Source: Sphingorhabdus sp. M41
GTDB lineage: Bacteria > Pseudomonadota > Alphaproteobacteria > Sphingomonadales > Sphingomonadaceae
NCBI RefSeq assembly: GCF_001586275.1
Contig: NZ_CP014545.1
Coordinates: 2,940,501-3,004,500, forward strand
Reading direction: 5' to 3'
Length of the DNA stretch: 64,000 bases
The notes below the pieces were generated by a model, which made no database searches, was not told the DNA's origin, and saw only the letters and a list, made by a program, of their open reading frames with translations. Both the position numbers and the translations under genes were made by a program. Shown piece by piece: positions 35,220 to 43,851 of this stretch. Positions within the stretch are counted from its first letter, which is position 1, and every line of letters starts with the position of its first letter.

Positions 35220-35239
35220 ATAGGTCAGCTAGCTTGCAA

Positions 35240-35255
35240 TTGACCGTCTGGTCAA
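35240..35255. promoter_or_regulatory. candidate TetR operator O2
   Basis: A perfect inverted repeat TTGACC-GTCT-GGTCAA, 13 bp before the TetR ATG and centred 36 bp from O1. An extra GGTCA half-site at 35223 lies between them. Confidence 0.7.
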
Positions 35256-35268
35256 GTAATGTTTGGCC

Positions 35269-35907
35269 ATGTCCAGTCCCACCGAACTATCACCGCGCGC
35301 CGCGCGCACCAGAAGCGCTCTCATAGCGTCCGGCCTCGACTTGATGGTCGAGCGCGCGATTGACGCCATTCCGATTGACGATTTCGTCGGCAAGGCGGGA
35401 GTGGCCAAGGGCAGCTTCTTCAATCATTTCGCAGACAAGCAGGACTTTGCAATTGCGGTGGCCGCTGAGGTGCGCATGGAGGTTGAGGCGCAAGTTGCGC
35501 TGGCCAATGAAGCTATTGGCGATCCAGTCGAACGAATTGCGGGAGGCATGCGCGTTGCAGCCGAATTCGCACTCGATCACCCCAGAAAATCAGTCATATT
35601 GCTGCGCAGTCAAGCTTCCTCGACCGCGAGCGCGCATCCGTTGAACAAGGGGTTGAAGCAGGATATCGATATGGCCTGCGAGCTGGGTTATCTGCGAGCC
35701 GAGGCTCGCAGTTCCGGTGTGCTCTACTGGCTCGGTCTGTGCCAGATCCTGATGATCAACCTGGTTGAATTCAGGCCATCCCATAATGAGGCGTCAGGGA
35801 AACTGTCTGAGATGCTGGTTCTCGGGCTTAGCGGGCTTGGCTTGCCCCAGCCGCAAGCAGCGCAGCTTGCCGAAAACACCCGTTTGGCTGCAAATAAAAA
35901 TTACTGA
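35269..35907 (+). CDS. TetR family regulator of the extradiol operon
   Basis: About 212 residues. N-terminal TetR helix-turn-helix (AIDAIPIDDFVGKAGVAKGSFFNHFADKQDFA, about residues 32-63) and an alpha-helical ligand-binding remainder. The ATG at 35269 is used; an in-frame TTG two codons earlier is possible. Divergent from the dioxygenase gene with two matching palindromes between them, so it most likely represses that operon and itself until an aromatic ligand binds (inference). Confidence 0.88.
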   Translation: MSSPTELSPRAARTRSALIASGLDLMVERAIDAIPIDDFVGKAGVAKGSFFNHFADKQDFAIAVAAEVRMEVEAQVALANEAIGDPVERIAGGMRVAAEFALDHPRKSVILLRSQASSTASAHPLNKGLKQDIDMACELGYLRAEARSSGVLYWLGLCQILMINLVEFRPSHNEASGKLSEMLVLGLSGLGLPQPQAAQLAENTRLAANKNY

Positions 35908-36073
35908 CAGACAATCCACATTTCTTGCTCGGAGCGTGGACGAGCGTCCACCATCATTGCAAAAGCTTCGGCATGCCACCCAGCGCACCCATGCCAATCC
36001 GCCTGCCGCTCGTTGACAGTTCGCGGGACTGGATATGCGATCTATCTCTGCATGTATGACTGCAATCAGAATT

Positions 36074-37024
36074 TTACTCTGCCGTGAACGTCACCGTCAA
36101 CAGATCGCTATACTGCCCGGCTGCCGGCAACCCATTGGGTGCGGGCACCACTATCTCCAACGGGACTGCACGCTCCATCCGACCATGGGCATAGTTGAGT
36201 CTGCTTGAGGAGGCCGCTGTGGAAAGATCTATATTTTCCCCCTTGAAGGCCAGATTGTAACCAATGCCCGGTGCTCCCGCTTCATGCGCCAACTTGCCGC
36301 GATTGGCAGACTGGAAGGTGACAGCCACATCCGCATTGCTCATGATATTGAAATCCACCGCCGCCCGGGTGGCTCGGGACAGGTCCCCCAGGTCGATAGA
36401 TGTTTCACGAATACCTTGCGGGAAATCATCCGACCGGATTTTCAGGACCGATGCGACCGGAGCCAAAATCGCCAGCGGCGCTTCTGCGACGAGATCCTGA
36501 ATGCCGTTGTCGGCCCGAAACAGCCTTACGATCGCCTGTCCGCTGTAGGTCCCGCCGCGAACGATTTGATTTGCCGGAATCGAAACGTACATCGTGGCGC
36601 CTTGCACGGAACGCCCGGCACTGAATTGCCCTTCCACTCGTGACGTTGCCGTTCCCTGATAATCGCTGCTGAGGAAAGACGGGCCACTGGTCGTTTTAAG
36701 CACGTCATAATAAAGCGGATCACCCGGACCGCTCAAGGCATTGACACCGCCGCCAGAGAGGGGCGCTGCGGTGAGGACGAACCGGCAAGCAGCACCTTGA
36801 TGGCGGACCGATATGGTCACGGTTTCAAAAGACTCTCCGTCTTCAAACACCTCATATCCCCGGCCATAAAGCCCTCGCCAGTCGACGCTGTTGTCAACTG
36901 TCAGTTCAAGAGCGCACGGATCGCTTTCCTGCATCACGTCACTCTGCGCAAAGCCGGGCATGCTGTGGAACAACAGACTGGCCCCGGTCAAATAGGTGAA
37001 ACGTTTCAAGTGTAGATTAGTCAT
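36074..37024 (-). CDS. SCPU-type pilus tip protein (chaperone-usher system)
   Basis: About 316 residues. Signal peptide (YLTGASLLFHSMPGFAQ), then two beta-rich halves, the second resembling a spore coat U domain (VDFNIMSNADVAVTFQSANRGKL ... PAAGQYSDLLTVTFTAE). The position after the usher and the two-domain size fit a CsuE-like tip adhesin. The ATG at 37024 has GGAG 6 nt upstream and overlaps the usher stop by 8 bp; an ATG one codon earlier is also possible. Confidence 0.75.
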   Translation of the reverse strand: MTNLHLKRFTYLTGASLLFHSMPGFAQSDVMQESDPCALELTVDNSVDWRGLYGRGYEVFEDGESFETVTISVRHQGAACRFVLTAAPLSGGGVNALSGPGDPLYYDVLKTTSGPSFLSSDYQGTATSRVEGQFSAGRSVQGATMYVSIPANQIVRGGTYSGQAIVRLFRADNGIQDLVAEAPLAILAPVASVLKIRSDDFPQGIRETSIDLGDLSRATRAAVDFNIMSNADVAVTFQSANRGKLAHEAGAPGIGYNLAFKGENIDLSTAASSSRLNYAHGRMERAVPLEIVVPAPNGLPAAGQYSDLLTVTFTAE

Positions 37025-39668
37025 CATTCTCTCCTTCCGCTTCAAAATCCAGATCATATGCCAAATGGGCTTCCAGCTCGTATATACCGGTGACATCTTT
37101 CGGGATGGTCACAGCTTCCGTCGCGGTTTGTCCATCGGCTGTGACGGTAATATCATATGTTCGTCCGGCTTCGAGGCCCTCAAGGAAAAACCGTCCCTTG
37201 GCATTGGTGAATATCTGGGTCGGTTCAACGCTTTCATCGAGGTTCTCGGTATCCCGGGCCAGACCGGTAACAAAGACCAGAGGATCACCATCCCGATCAA
37301 CCATATTGCCCAAAAGCGAAACATTGCGGGCGTTACCCACTTCAAGATTATAACCGCTTCGATATCCCGGGTTCAGCCCGAATACTTGTCCGCCCAACGA
37401 GGTACCCGCTTCCGCGTCCGGAGCGTCAACCTGGATGGAGCGGTTAAAATAAGGTGTCAGGGTCGTTAGCAATGCCGGCCCCAGAGCACCGCTATAAGCA
37501 GAATATTTCGTTCTGCTTGATCCAAAACCGGTGCGCGGCTCCACCGCTAGCTGATAGTCTCCGGCTTTCTTGTTCGCTTTTACAATCGCGAAACTGTTGC
37601 GGACGGGCCGGCCTATGGCAAATTGGCCATCCGCCATGGCAAGCGCGGTTCCAAATGTGACTTCGGTACGCAAATCCCGGTTACCGTCACTGAAATAATT
37701 GCGCGCGATCTGCTGTATCGACGTTTCAAAGCGGTTGTTGACATAGGTACCGCGAACAAATTGCCGGTCAGAGCCGTCACGCCGCTCCACACTGGCATTG
37801 TAACCAAAGGAATTCACACCAGATGATGCGATACGGTTATAATCCAATCGGGCGACATTGTCATCAGTGGTATAGGAAGAGGTGAGCGAACCACGACCAA
37901 GCGGTATCGACAGCCCAACCCGGAACACCGGTCCGCTCCCCTCCTGGTTTTTCCTATACTCGGCACTGACAGACATTGAACCGAAGGATAATTGCCGCGA
38001 ATAGTTGATACCCGCATAATAGACATCGCTCAGCAAGGTCCCGCGATATCCTTCGTAACCGGCATAAATCTGGGCTCGCGAATCCGGCCCGACTTTCTGG
38101 CCAGCACGAAAGCGCGCTTGCTTGGAGAGCAAATTGTCGCTGAACAGCTGGTCAAGGGTCTGGAAATTCTTGCCGGTTAGCGTGATCAGCCCGTCGATGG
38201 TTCGTTCCTTGTCCGGATCGGTATCGCGCCATCGATATTGAAAGGTCACCTTGCCGGTATCAAGGCCCGGATCATTGATGTTGGTCGCTGCGTTAAGCCC
38301 GAAGGTCCCGAACGGCAAAGCCCAGACAAATTCTCCGCCGACCAGGTTGAATTGGCGACTTCCTTCCCAGTTCAGTCCGACCGTGAGTTCTGAATTCAGA
38401 CCATATCTGACGAAGCCGGTGCCGTTGTAATCATTGTCATCGTACCGCCGCACGCCATTGTCGTCAGTATAGGGCAGACCCACATTCAGAGCGAAATCAA
38501 CCAAGCCCGGCGCCAGCAATTCCAGATCGAAAAATGCCGGATAAATCCGCGTTTCCGTTTCGCCACTGGCATAGGTAATCCGCAATTCGATGTCATTGCC
38601 AGCCGAGGGAACCAACGGAAAATCACGCAAGTTGTAACGGCCGCTTCGCAGATCGAAAGTCCGGACAAGAGATCCGTTGAGCAACACTTCGACACGCGCA
38701 GGGCGGTCGAGCTCAAATGCCTGTGACGGCGATGGTCTGACGTTAAGATATGGGTTTATGTTGAAGTTTCGATAGGCCGATATCCCGGCAATATTTGGTG
38801 CATTCTGAAAGGGTCTCGTCGCAACATTGAGATCGCCGAGTTCGTAGCGGACAAGGGAATCGCGATCATCATAGGTCAGCCGTACGTCGCCACGGGTGAA
38901 TTTGCGGACGCGGCTATCATCATAACGAAGCTCTGCTTCGGCAACGACGCCATATAGATTCAATGCCAGATCTATATCACTTGCCAGCCGGTCAAATCCA
39001 CTCGGCACAAATTTTGAATCTTCCACAAAAGTGGCACCGGCACGCACGGAAACATAAGCGGAGATATCGCTTTGCTCGACGATATCGATATCGGAGCGCT
39101 GCCCTATCCCCCGCAGGTCCAGATTTCTGATCGTCCGGATGGCGGCAGGAATTTCAATCTTCAACACCAGTTGCGTATGATCGAAAGTGATGGAAATCCC
39201 GAGTTCACGCAGAGCATCAAACGAGACCTCCTCGCGCCCGCTCGCCAAATTCCTGAGCAATGCAGCCGTATCATCGACCGTGGTTGGAGCGAGCACATTG
39301 GAGACAAATGCCGCGTCCACGGAGCCTTCACTATCGCCTTCATCCGGAGTGACAACATAAGTGCCGACATTGATCCCCTCAATCAGGACACTATAATCGC
39401 CTTTTTCAAGAGCGGGGCGTTGCTTGCCAAAAACCTGCTGAAAAATATCGTCTATCGAGCCATTGGTCGTATCAGACGGTGTACCCGATTGCTCCGGCGC
39501 CGGAACATCTTCGTCGGACTGCTTGTCCATCGCGGGGGCGACTTCAGCGGGCTCTTGTTCCCCTGCGGGGGAACCGCCAATGGGCTTCTGCTGTCCATTG
39601 GCAGGATTGGACGATATCAGAGCGAAAATTGCTGCAAGGCCCTGACCCGATATAGTGGTTTTGCGCAT
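37017..39668 (-). CDS. chaperone-usher outer-membrane usher (archaic type)
   Basis: 883 residues. Signal peptide, an unusually long Pro/Glu/Ser-rich acidic segment (about residues 25-75), an N-domain, then a long beta-barrel region with alternating aromatic strands and a plug-like part (RPSPSQAFELDRPARVEVLLNG), and C-terminal domains (NLEVGNARNVSLLGNMVDRDGDPLVFV; GRFFLEGLEAGRTYDI). It exports and assembles pilin across the outer membrane. Follows the chaperone by 14 bp. Confidence 0.88.
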   Translation of the reverse strand: MRKTTISGQGLAAIFALISSNPANGQQKPIGGSPAGEQEPAEVAPAMDKQSDEDVPAPEQSGTPSDTTNGSIDDIFQQVFGKQRPALEKGDYSVLIEGINVGTYVVTPDEGDSEGSVDAAFVSNVLAPTTVDDTAALLRNLASGREEVSFDALRELGISITFDHTQLVLKIEIPAAIRTIRNLDLRGIGQRSDIDIVEQSDISAYVSVRAGATFVEDSKFVPSGFDRLASDIDLALNLYGVVAEAELRYDDSRVRKFTRGDVRLTYDDRDSLVRYELGDLNVATRPFQNAPNIAGISAYRNFNINPYLNVRPSPSQAFELDRPARVEVLLNGSLVRTFDLRSGRYNLRDFPLVPSAGNDIELRITYASGETETRIYPAFFDLELLAPGLVDFALNVGLPYTDDNGVRRYDDNDYNGTGFVRYGLNSELTVGLNWEGSRQFNLVGGEFVWALPFGTFGLNAATNINDPGLDTGKVTFQYRWRDTDPDKERTIDGLITLTGKNFQTLDQLFSDNLLSKQARFRAGQKVGPDSRAQIYAGYEGYRGTLLSDVYYAGINYSRQLSFGSMSVSAEYRKNQEGSGPVFRVGLSIPLGRGSLTSSYTTDDNVARLDYNRIASSGVNSFGYNASVERRDGSDRQFVRGTYVNNRFETSIQQIARNYFSDGNRDLRTEVTFGTALAMADGQFAIGRPVRNSFAIVKANKKAGDYQLAVEPRTGFGSSRTKYSAYSGALGPALLTTLTPYFNRSIQVDAPDAEAGTSLGGQVFGLNPGYRSGYNLEVGNARNVSLLGNMVDRDGDPLVFVTGLARDTENLDESVEPTQIFTNAKGRFFLEGLEAGRTYDITVTADGQTATEAVTIPKDVTGIYELEAHLAYDLDFEAEGENDD

Positions 39669-39682
39669 GCCGCATATCCGCC

Positions 39683-40447
39683 TTAGTCAAACACGACATA
39701 TTCGGTACGAAGTTCGCCTTTGACGGGGCCAGGCGGAATTGCTTCCGGCCATGGCAGACGTACGATCCGCTCACTGCCTACCAGAATGTTTAGATTGACC
39801 AGTGATGCGGCGCTCTCACCAGTCAATGTCACTGGCTCACCGCCGCTTTCGGGGGTAATAATCAGGCTGGCCTTATCCAGAATGGCACGCCGTTTTCCGT
39901 CGCTGGCAATTCTTGCCTCGAGCCAGGTTTTGCCTGCTTCGTCGGTAATCGGCGCAACCGAAACCAGGCGAGCAGAAGGTGTGGACTGCGGAGGCACGAT
40001 GTAAAGGGCGGCCTCATAACGATATGTCATGTTAACATTAATGCTAACATCATCTGTTTCTTCCTGTTTGAATTTTATCGGCAATTGGGTCGTAACCAGG
40101 CGATAAGCCAGTTCGTGCTCTGGCAGAGCATCTCCGACCCAGCGGACTTTGAAACTCTGGCTAGATTTGGGAGCGATCACCATTTGCGGCGGAGTGACCA
40201 GAAGATCCTCATCCTCTGCCGTAAGAATGTCCGTGCCATCCGGATTTTGCTGCCGCTTGAAGGTTCGCACTTCTATGGCAATGGGCTGTGTATGGGTATT
40301 TGTAATCACAACGGACTGGGCCGCGCCCGCGCCCGATGGCGCCAGCTGAATTACAATCGGCTTCATATCATAGCTATGGGCTGGATAGGGAATGATAAAA
40401 GCTAACAGCGACAGTAATAAAACCATATTCATCATAGCGCGGAACAT
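39683..40447 (-). CDS. periplasmic pilus chaperone (PapD-like)
   Basis: 254 residues with a signal peptide (MVLLLSLLAFIIPYPAHS) and two immunoglobulin-like domains: SVVITNTHTQPIAIEVRTFKR, SFKVRWVGDALPEHELAYRLV, then a second domain ending GPVKGELRTEYVVFD. It holds pilin subunits by donor-strand complementation before usher delivery. GGGGAG precedes the ATG. The gene begins 36 bp beyond the terminator that follows the pilin gene. Confidence 0.88.
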   Translation of the reverse strand: MFRAMMNMVLLLSLLAFIIPYPAHSYDMKPIVIQLAPSGAGAAQSVVITNTHTQPIAIEVRTFKRQQNPDGTDILTAEDEDLLVTPPQMVIAPKSSQSFKVRWVGDALPEHELAYRLVTTQLPIKFKQEETDDVSINVNMTYRYEAALYIVPPQSTPSARLVSVAPITDEAGKTWLEARIASDGKRRAILDKASLIITPESGGEPVTLTGESAASLVNLNILVGSERIVRLPWPEAIPPGPVKGELRTEYVVFD

Positions 40448-40482
40448 AGCTATCTCCCCTAATTACAAATCAAAAATTAAAA

Positions 40483-40511
40483 GGCCGGCAGTGTATATAA
40501 CACTGCCGGCC
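40483..40511 (-). terminator. terminator/attenuator between pilin and chaperone genes
   Basis: A perfect 12-bp stem (GGCCGGCAGTGT / ACACTGCCGGCC) with a 5-nt ATATA loop, one further A-T pair, followed on the minus strand by TTTAATTTTTG. It should end most pilin transcripts, leaving read-through for the assembly genes. Confidence 0.88.
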
Positions 40512-40525
40512 TAATATTTAGTATA

Positions 40526-41065
40526 TTAAAGATCAGCTGCCAAAGTGATGGTCAGAGTATCTTCATATGTTCCTGCAACATAGGAATCTGCAACGCCTGG
40601 GAAGTTGAGATCCATGTTGCCAGTGCGTACACCACCGTTCAGGAAGATATTCGTCCAGTCCGATACCGTCACAATATCAACTGCCGAACCAGCCATCGCG
40701 GTAGAGTTTGTCGAGGTGCCGCTGACACCATTGCCCAGTTCGAAACCGATGGTTTCGACATCATAGGCAATGTTGATAGCGCCACTGCTTTCGACATGCC
40801 GCATGCCACCGTTCAGTGATTCCAGGGAAACCGTGTAAGGTGAGTTACAGGAATAGGCGATCACCAGACTTCCCTGATTGCCAAAGTCGGTCATGTTGAC
40901 ATCGAAAGATCCCGAACCTTCAGGAATCAATTCGCAGTTGCTGTCGATCGTGCCGCTAAGCGCAATCGCATAGGATTCTGAATCAGGCGTCACTGCTGAT
41001 GCAGGTGTAGCGATCATCAACGCTGGAACGGCAACTGCTGCTGCGAGTTTTACAAGGTTTTTCAT
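40526..41065 (-). CDS. spore coat U-like (SCPU) major pilin
   Basis: About 179 residues from MKNLVKLAAAV, with a clear signal peptide ending ATPASA. SCPU features: ALSGTIDSNCELIPEG with Cys, FGNQGSLVIAYSCNSPYTVSL (second Cys) and a closing strand AGTYEDTLTITLAADL. The two Cys probably pair. It is likely the main subunit of the archaic chaperone-usher pilus. GGAG lies 7 nt before the ATG. The strong terminator just after it would keep its expression above that of the assembly genes. Confidence 0.87.
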   Translation of the reverse strand: MKNLVKLAAAVAVPALMIATPASAVTPDSESYAIALSGTIDSNCELIPEGSGSFDVNMTDFGNQGSLVIAYSCNSPYTVSLESLNGGMRHVESSGAINIAYDVETIGFELGNGVSGTSTNSTAMAGSAVDIVTVSDWTNIFLNGGVRTGNMDLNFPGVADSYVAGTYEDTLTITLAADL

Positions 41066-41102
41066 TTCAATTCTCCGTTTTATGGGGAACACCCCCGATT
41101 AT

Positions 41103-41175
41103 GCGATTTCCGGTCTGGAAATCGCTCTCAACGGCCGGAATTTACGGCAGCATCGACCGGCCTCGATTGCTGCCG
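41103..41175. promoter_or_regulatory. two hairpins upstream of the pilin gene
   Basis: Perfect inverted repeat GCGATTTCC-GGTCT-GGAAATCGC (41103-41125), then CGGCAGCATCGA/TCGATTGCTGCCG with one bulged T (41145-41175). They lie 38 to 110 bp before the pilin ATG, so they may be mRNA-leader stems or protein-binding sites. Confidence 0.6.
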
Positions 41176-41402
41176 ACGGGAATTTGGAAGCTGGAGAAAG
41201 GCGCTCTGACGCAAAATAGTGCAACAATCGTTGCCTAAATCGCGCCACCCTGCTAAAACTTGCAGAGTGAGCGTTTCTCACAGTTAGGGCAGTGTTCCCG
41301 TGAACCTGTCCGCTTGGCCTGCCAGCGATTTGAGACCAATCATGGTCGCTGGCGGGCCCCCTTTTCTTGGAAACGCGGTCACCCGGTCTCCAAAAAACTC
41401 TT

Positions 41403-41711
41403 CTAATATCTTCGCCTGTCCTTTCTTCCGCACAATGCGGGGGAGACCAAAATTAAGCGTGTTAAACTATGGCGAACCAGCAAGCGGGATCGATACGTAA
41501 TTGCACTAAGCAATTTGATCAGGCTTCCAATTTCAGCATTCGAACCTCTGCTCGATTGCTTTGAGCCGGGCAGCACGATAGCTTTGCGAGCTGGGCGCAT
41601 TTTAGAATTTATTAATGTATTGATGGTAAATGGAGATATATTCCAGACAGACTCATCCGAAAGTACTGCGGGTCCAGTAATATGAATCTGGCGATAAATG
41701 TCGCTCGACAT
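41403..41711 (-). CDS. possible orphan protein
   Basis: About 102 residues starting MSSDIYRQIHITGPAV, with GAGGAG 6 nt before the ATG; an in-frame ATG at 41732 also has a good site (GGGAGG). Base composition is more AT-rich than neighbours. The C-terminal half is basic (SRLLVRHSLTRL, RKDRRRY). No family recognised. A palindrome-rich stretch lies 70-165 bp upstream. It could be a real accessory gene or a chance ORF. Confidence 0.3.
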   Translation of the reverse strand: MSSDIYRQIHITGPAVLSDESVWNISPFTINTLINSKMRPARKAIVLPGSKQSSRGSNAEIGSLIKLLSAITYRSRLLVRHSLTRLILVSPALCGRKDRRRY

Positions 41712-41782
41712 ACAAGTCTCCTCAGTATGCATTTTCAGCACACCTCCCTCAAACTTGCGACCCTGGTTACAAAAAACACCGT

Positions 41783-41876
41783 CGTTATAACGAGTGCTGA
41801 ACGTTAACCTTCGGCTGACATTAAACGTTAACACCTCATTCAGCCGTTCGCCGCTATCATCCACAAAATATAGCGG
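41783..41876. promoter_or_regulatory. palindrome-rich intergenic segment
   Basis: CGTTATAACG (41783-41792), two AACGTTAAC copies 24 bp apart (41800-41808 and 41824-41832) and CCGCTAT-N12-ATAGCGG (41851-41876). Located upstream of the possible ORF at 41711. Apart from that ORF, the hairpins above and a GCCAGCGA/TCGCTGGC repeat (41321-41353), I see no supported gene between 41066 and 42240. Confidence 0.45.
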
Positions 41877-42240
41877 TTTGCAAGTGATTCAAAACGCTCG
41901 ATTTATTCCGAACCTGGCTACTTCCAGAAAATTCGCTTATGAATCAATGCTGAAAGCCCTGCAGCTGAGTATTTGCCTTCGACAATCGGATTAGCTTTAT
42001 TCTTCCCAACATGTCGTATTTATACAATTTCCGTTAATATTATTGGTTAACTCCAATGAGATGGCGGCGAATCTGGTGTCCGAGTCGCGACCCGTCAGAC
42101 ATGTTTCATCGATCGTTTTTCGGCTACCAAATCTGTTTCCGGCCAGAGCAACGATGTGCCGAGCACACCCCTATCCTCCCGCCCCCAAATTTGCGCTTTG
42201 GCAAATTCGGCCTAAGATGGGAAAAACAGGGAGGAACATC

Positions 42241-42645
42241 ATGACATTACCGGTAACCGGCCTCGCCGCCGCGATTTGCGCCTTGCTGCTGATCTATTGC
42301 GCCTATGCCACGGTCAAGGTCCGCCTCGCGACCCAGATCGGCTTTGGCGACGGCGACAGTCCCGATCTGCTCGCCGCCCGGCGCACCCATGCCAATCTGT
42401 CGGAACATGCGCCGATCTTCCTGATCATGCTCGGCGTTCTGGAACTGGCCAACGCGGACCATCGCGGCATCACGATCATCGCAGCGGTCTTCCTGATCGG
42501 CCGGGTCGCCCATATCGTCGGCATGGCCCAGCATCACAAGGGCGGCTCCCCGCGCTTTCGGCAACTGGGCGTATTGGCGACCTGGCTGACCACCATCGCA
42601 CTGGCCTTGTGGATCGTCTTTCTGTTTGTGACGATGCATCTCTAG
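42241..42645 (+). CDS. MAPEG family membrane protein (second copy)
   Basis: 134 residues with four hydrophobic segments. It resembles the protein at 1836: RRTHANLSEHAPIFLIMLGVLELANA parallels RRMRAHSNYIESAPFVLLLVAAIELASA, and FLIGRVAHIVGM parallels LLGRVAHGVGM. GGGAGGAAC precedes the ATG by a few bases. Putative inner-membrane glutathione-related enzyme; substrate unknown. Confidence 0.87.
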   Translation: MTLPVTGLAAAICALLLIYCAYATVKVRLATQIGFGDGDSPDLLAARRTHANLSEHAPIFLIMLGVLELANADHRGITIIAAVFLIGRVAHIVGMAQHHKGGSPRFRQLGVLATWLTTIALALWIVFLFVTMHL

Positions 42646-43171
42646 AGCCGGTGTTCAGCAGCTGATGCAGAGCGACAGACCGAGCATTCATCTTGCCCCC
42701 TGGGCTCTGCACCCATCGCGCCATCGCCTCCAGCAGGGCCAGCCGCGCCGTCCGCGCATTTAGGCCCTACGGGAGGGACCTATTGCCCCCGGAGGACCCG
42801 TTTGCGCCTGGGCTTGATGCTTCTGAACTGCCGTGCTGACCAAAGCCCACAAGCGCGAAAGCAGGGCTGTGAAGAAGGATTGCGAGCAATAGCTTGGGAC
42901 CCTTGCTGGTTGTCGCTGTGCGATTCATGAGTTTCATTTTAGTGTCAGCCAGCTGAATCGATGTTCGCTTCGGATCGGAAACCGGCGATTGCAATTATCT
43001 GGTCAGTTTCGCCCGAAAGGGTGGCTGGAAAACCAGGACTCAATAGCTCGGACATTTGACCGGGCGGCCAGCAGTTTGCGATCAGACTGGACCTGTCGCC
43101 GGTTGGTGACTATCGCTATCCATCTTTCGGTTAACCGGAGGTAATAAGATATTGGTATAAAACCAACGGGG
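42646..43171. other. gene-poor intergenic stretch
   Basis: 526 bp. An 8-bp inverted repeat TGCAGAGC/GCTCTGCA (42666-42711) is present. A minus-strand ORF in 42767-42994 has a hydrophobic stretch (LLLAILLHSPAFALVGF) but no clear ribosome site, so it is not called. Otherwise nothing supported. Confidence 0.4.
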
Positions 43172-43849
43172 TTGCAGGAGTTGAATTCAGAAACAAATGA
43201 CCTGTTAAAGATCGCAGTTATCGACGATCACCGGCTGTTTCTGACTGGGTTCACGCTTTTGCTGGAGCAGTTTGACAAGCCTTTCATGGTGACTCCGTTC
43301 GGAGAACCAATGTCGCTGCTCGAGAGTCTGGACGACGGCATTGTATATGATCTGATCATCTGTGATCTGGTTATGCCGAGCATGAACGGACTGGCTTTTG
43401 CGCAAGCCTTGCGCGACCAGTCCGCTATTCCGCTGATGATGTTGTCCGGCATCAACACATATCCTCCGATATCGGAGATGAAGCAGCTGGGAGTGAACGG
43501 CTTTGTTCACAAATCGGCGAATGATGAGATTTTGCTGGCTGCCATTCAGACGATATTGGTGGGCAAAACCAGTTTTCCCGATGCAGCAGAGGCCGGAGCA
43601 GAAGCACAGGCTACGCAATTTGGTGATGTGGCCGAACCCTATGACATCGAAAGCGTTCCGGTTTTGACTCAACGCCAGATCGAAGTCCTGCAACTTATTT
43701 CCAACGGCGCCTCGAACGCCGAAATTTCGTCCAGCCTTGGCATAAGTGGCAATACGGTGAAAAGCCATTTGCGCCAGATTTTCGATTTGCTGCAAGTCAA
43801 CAAACGCACTGCCTGCGTCCGCGCCGCCCAGGCATTTGGCCTGATCTAG
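43172..43849 (+). CDS. LuxR-type response regulator
   Basis: About 225 residues. A receiver domain (IAVIDDHRLF with acidic pair; phospho-Asp65 in LIICDLVMPS; Lys in GFVHKSAND) and a C-terminal LuxR/NarL helix-turn-helix (LTQRQIEVLQLISNGASNAEISSSLGISGNTVKSHLRQIF). No in-frame ATG exists at the start; TTG 43172 is used, TTG 43181 being too close to the GCAGGAG site. It converges on the hybrid kinase gene with a 2-bp gap and is the likely partner. Confidence 0.85.
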   Translation: MQELNSETNDLLKIAVIDDHRLFLTGFTLLLEQFDKPFMVTPFGEPMSLLESLDDGIVYDLIICDLVMPSMNGLAFAQALRDQSAIPLMMLSGINTYPPISEMKQLGVNGFVHKSANDEILLAAIQTILVGKTSFPDAAEAGAEAQATQFGDVAEPYDIESVPVLTQRQIEVLQLISNGASNAEISSSLGISGNTVKSHLRQIFDLLQVNKRTACVRAAQAFGLI

Positions 43850-43851
43850 CT

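Noticed and set aside
41099-41281. 60-aa ORF upstream of the pilin gene
   Set aside because: It overlaps the two hairpins and has atypical composition, so it is likely leader or promoter DNA.
42767-42994. Small secreted peptide on the minus strand
   Set aside because: A hydrophobic stretch is present but there is no ribosome site, and the tail looks non-coding.
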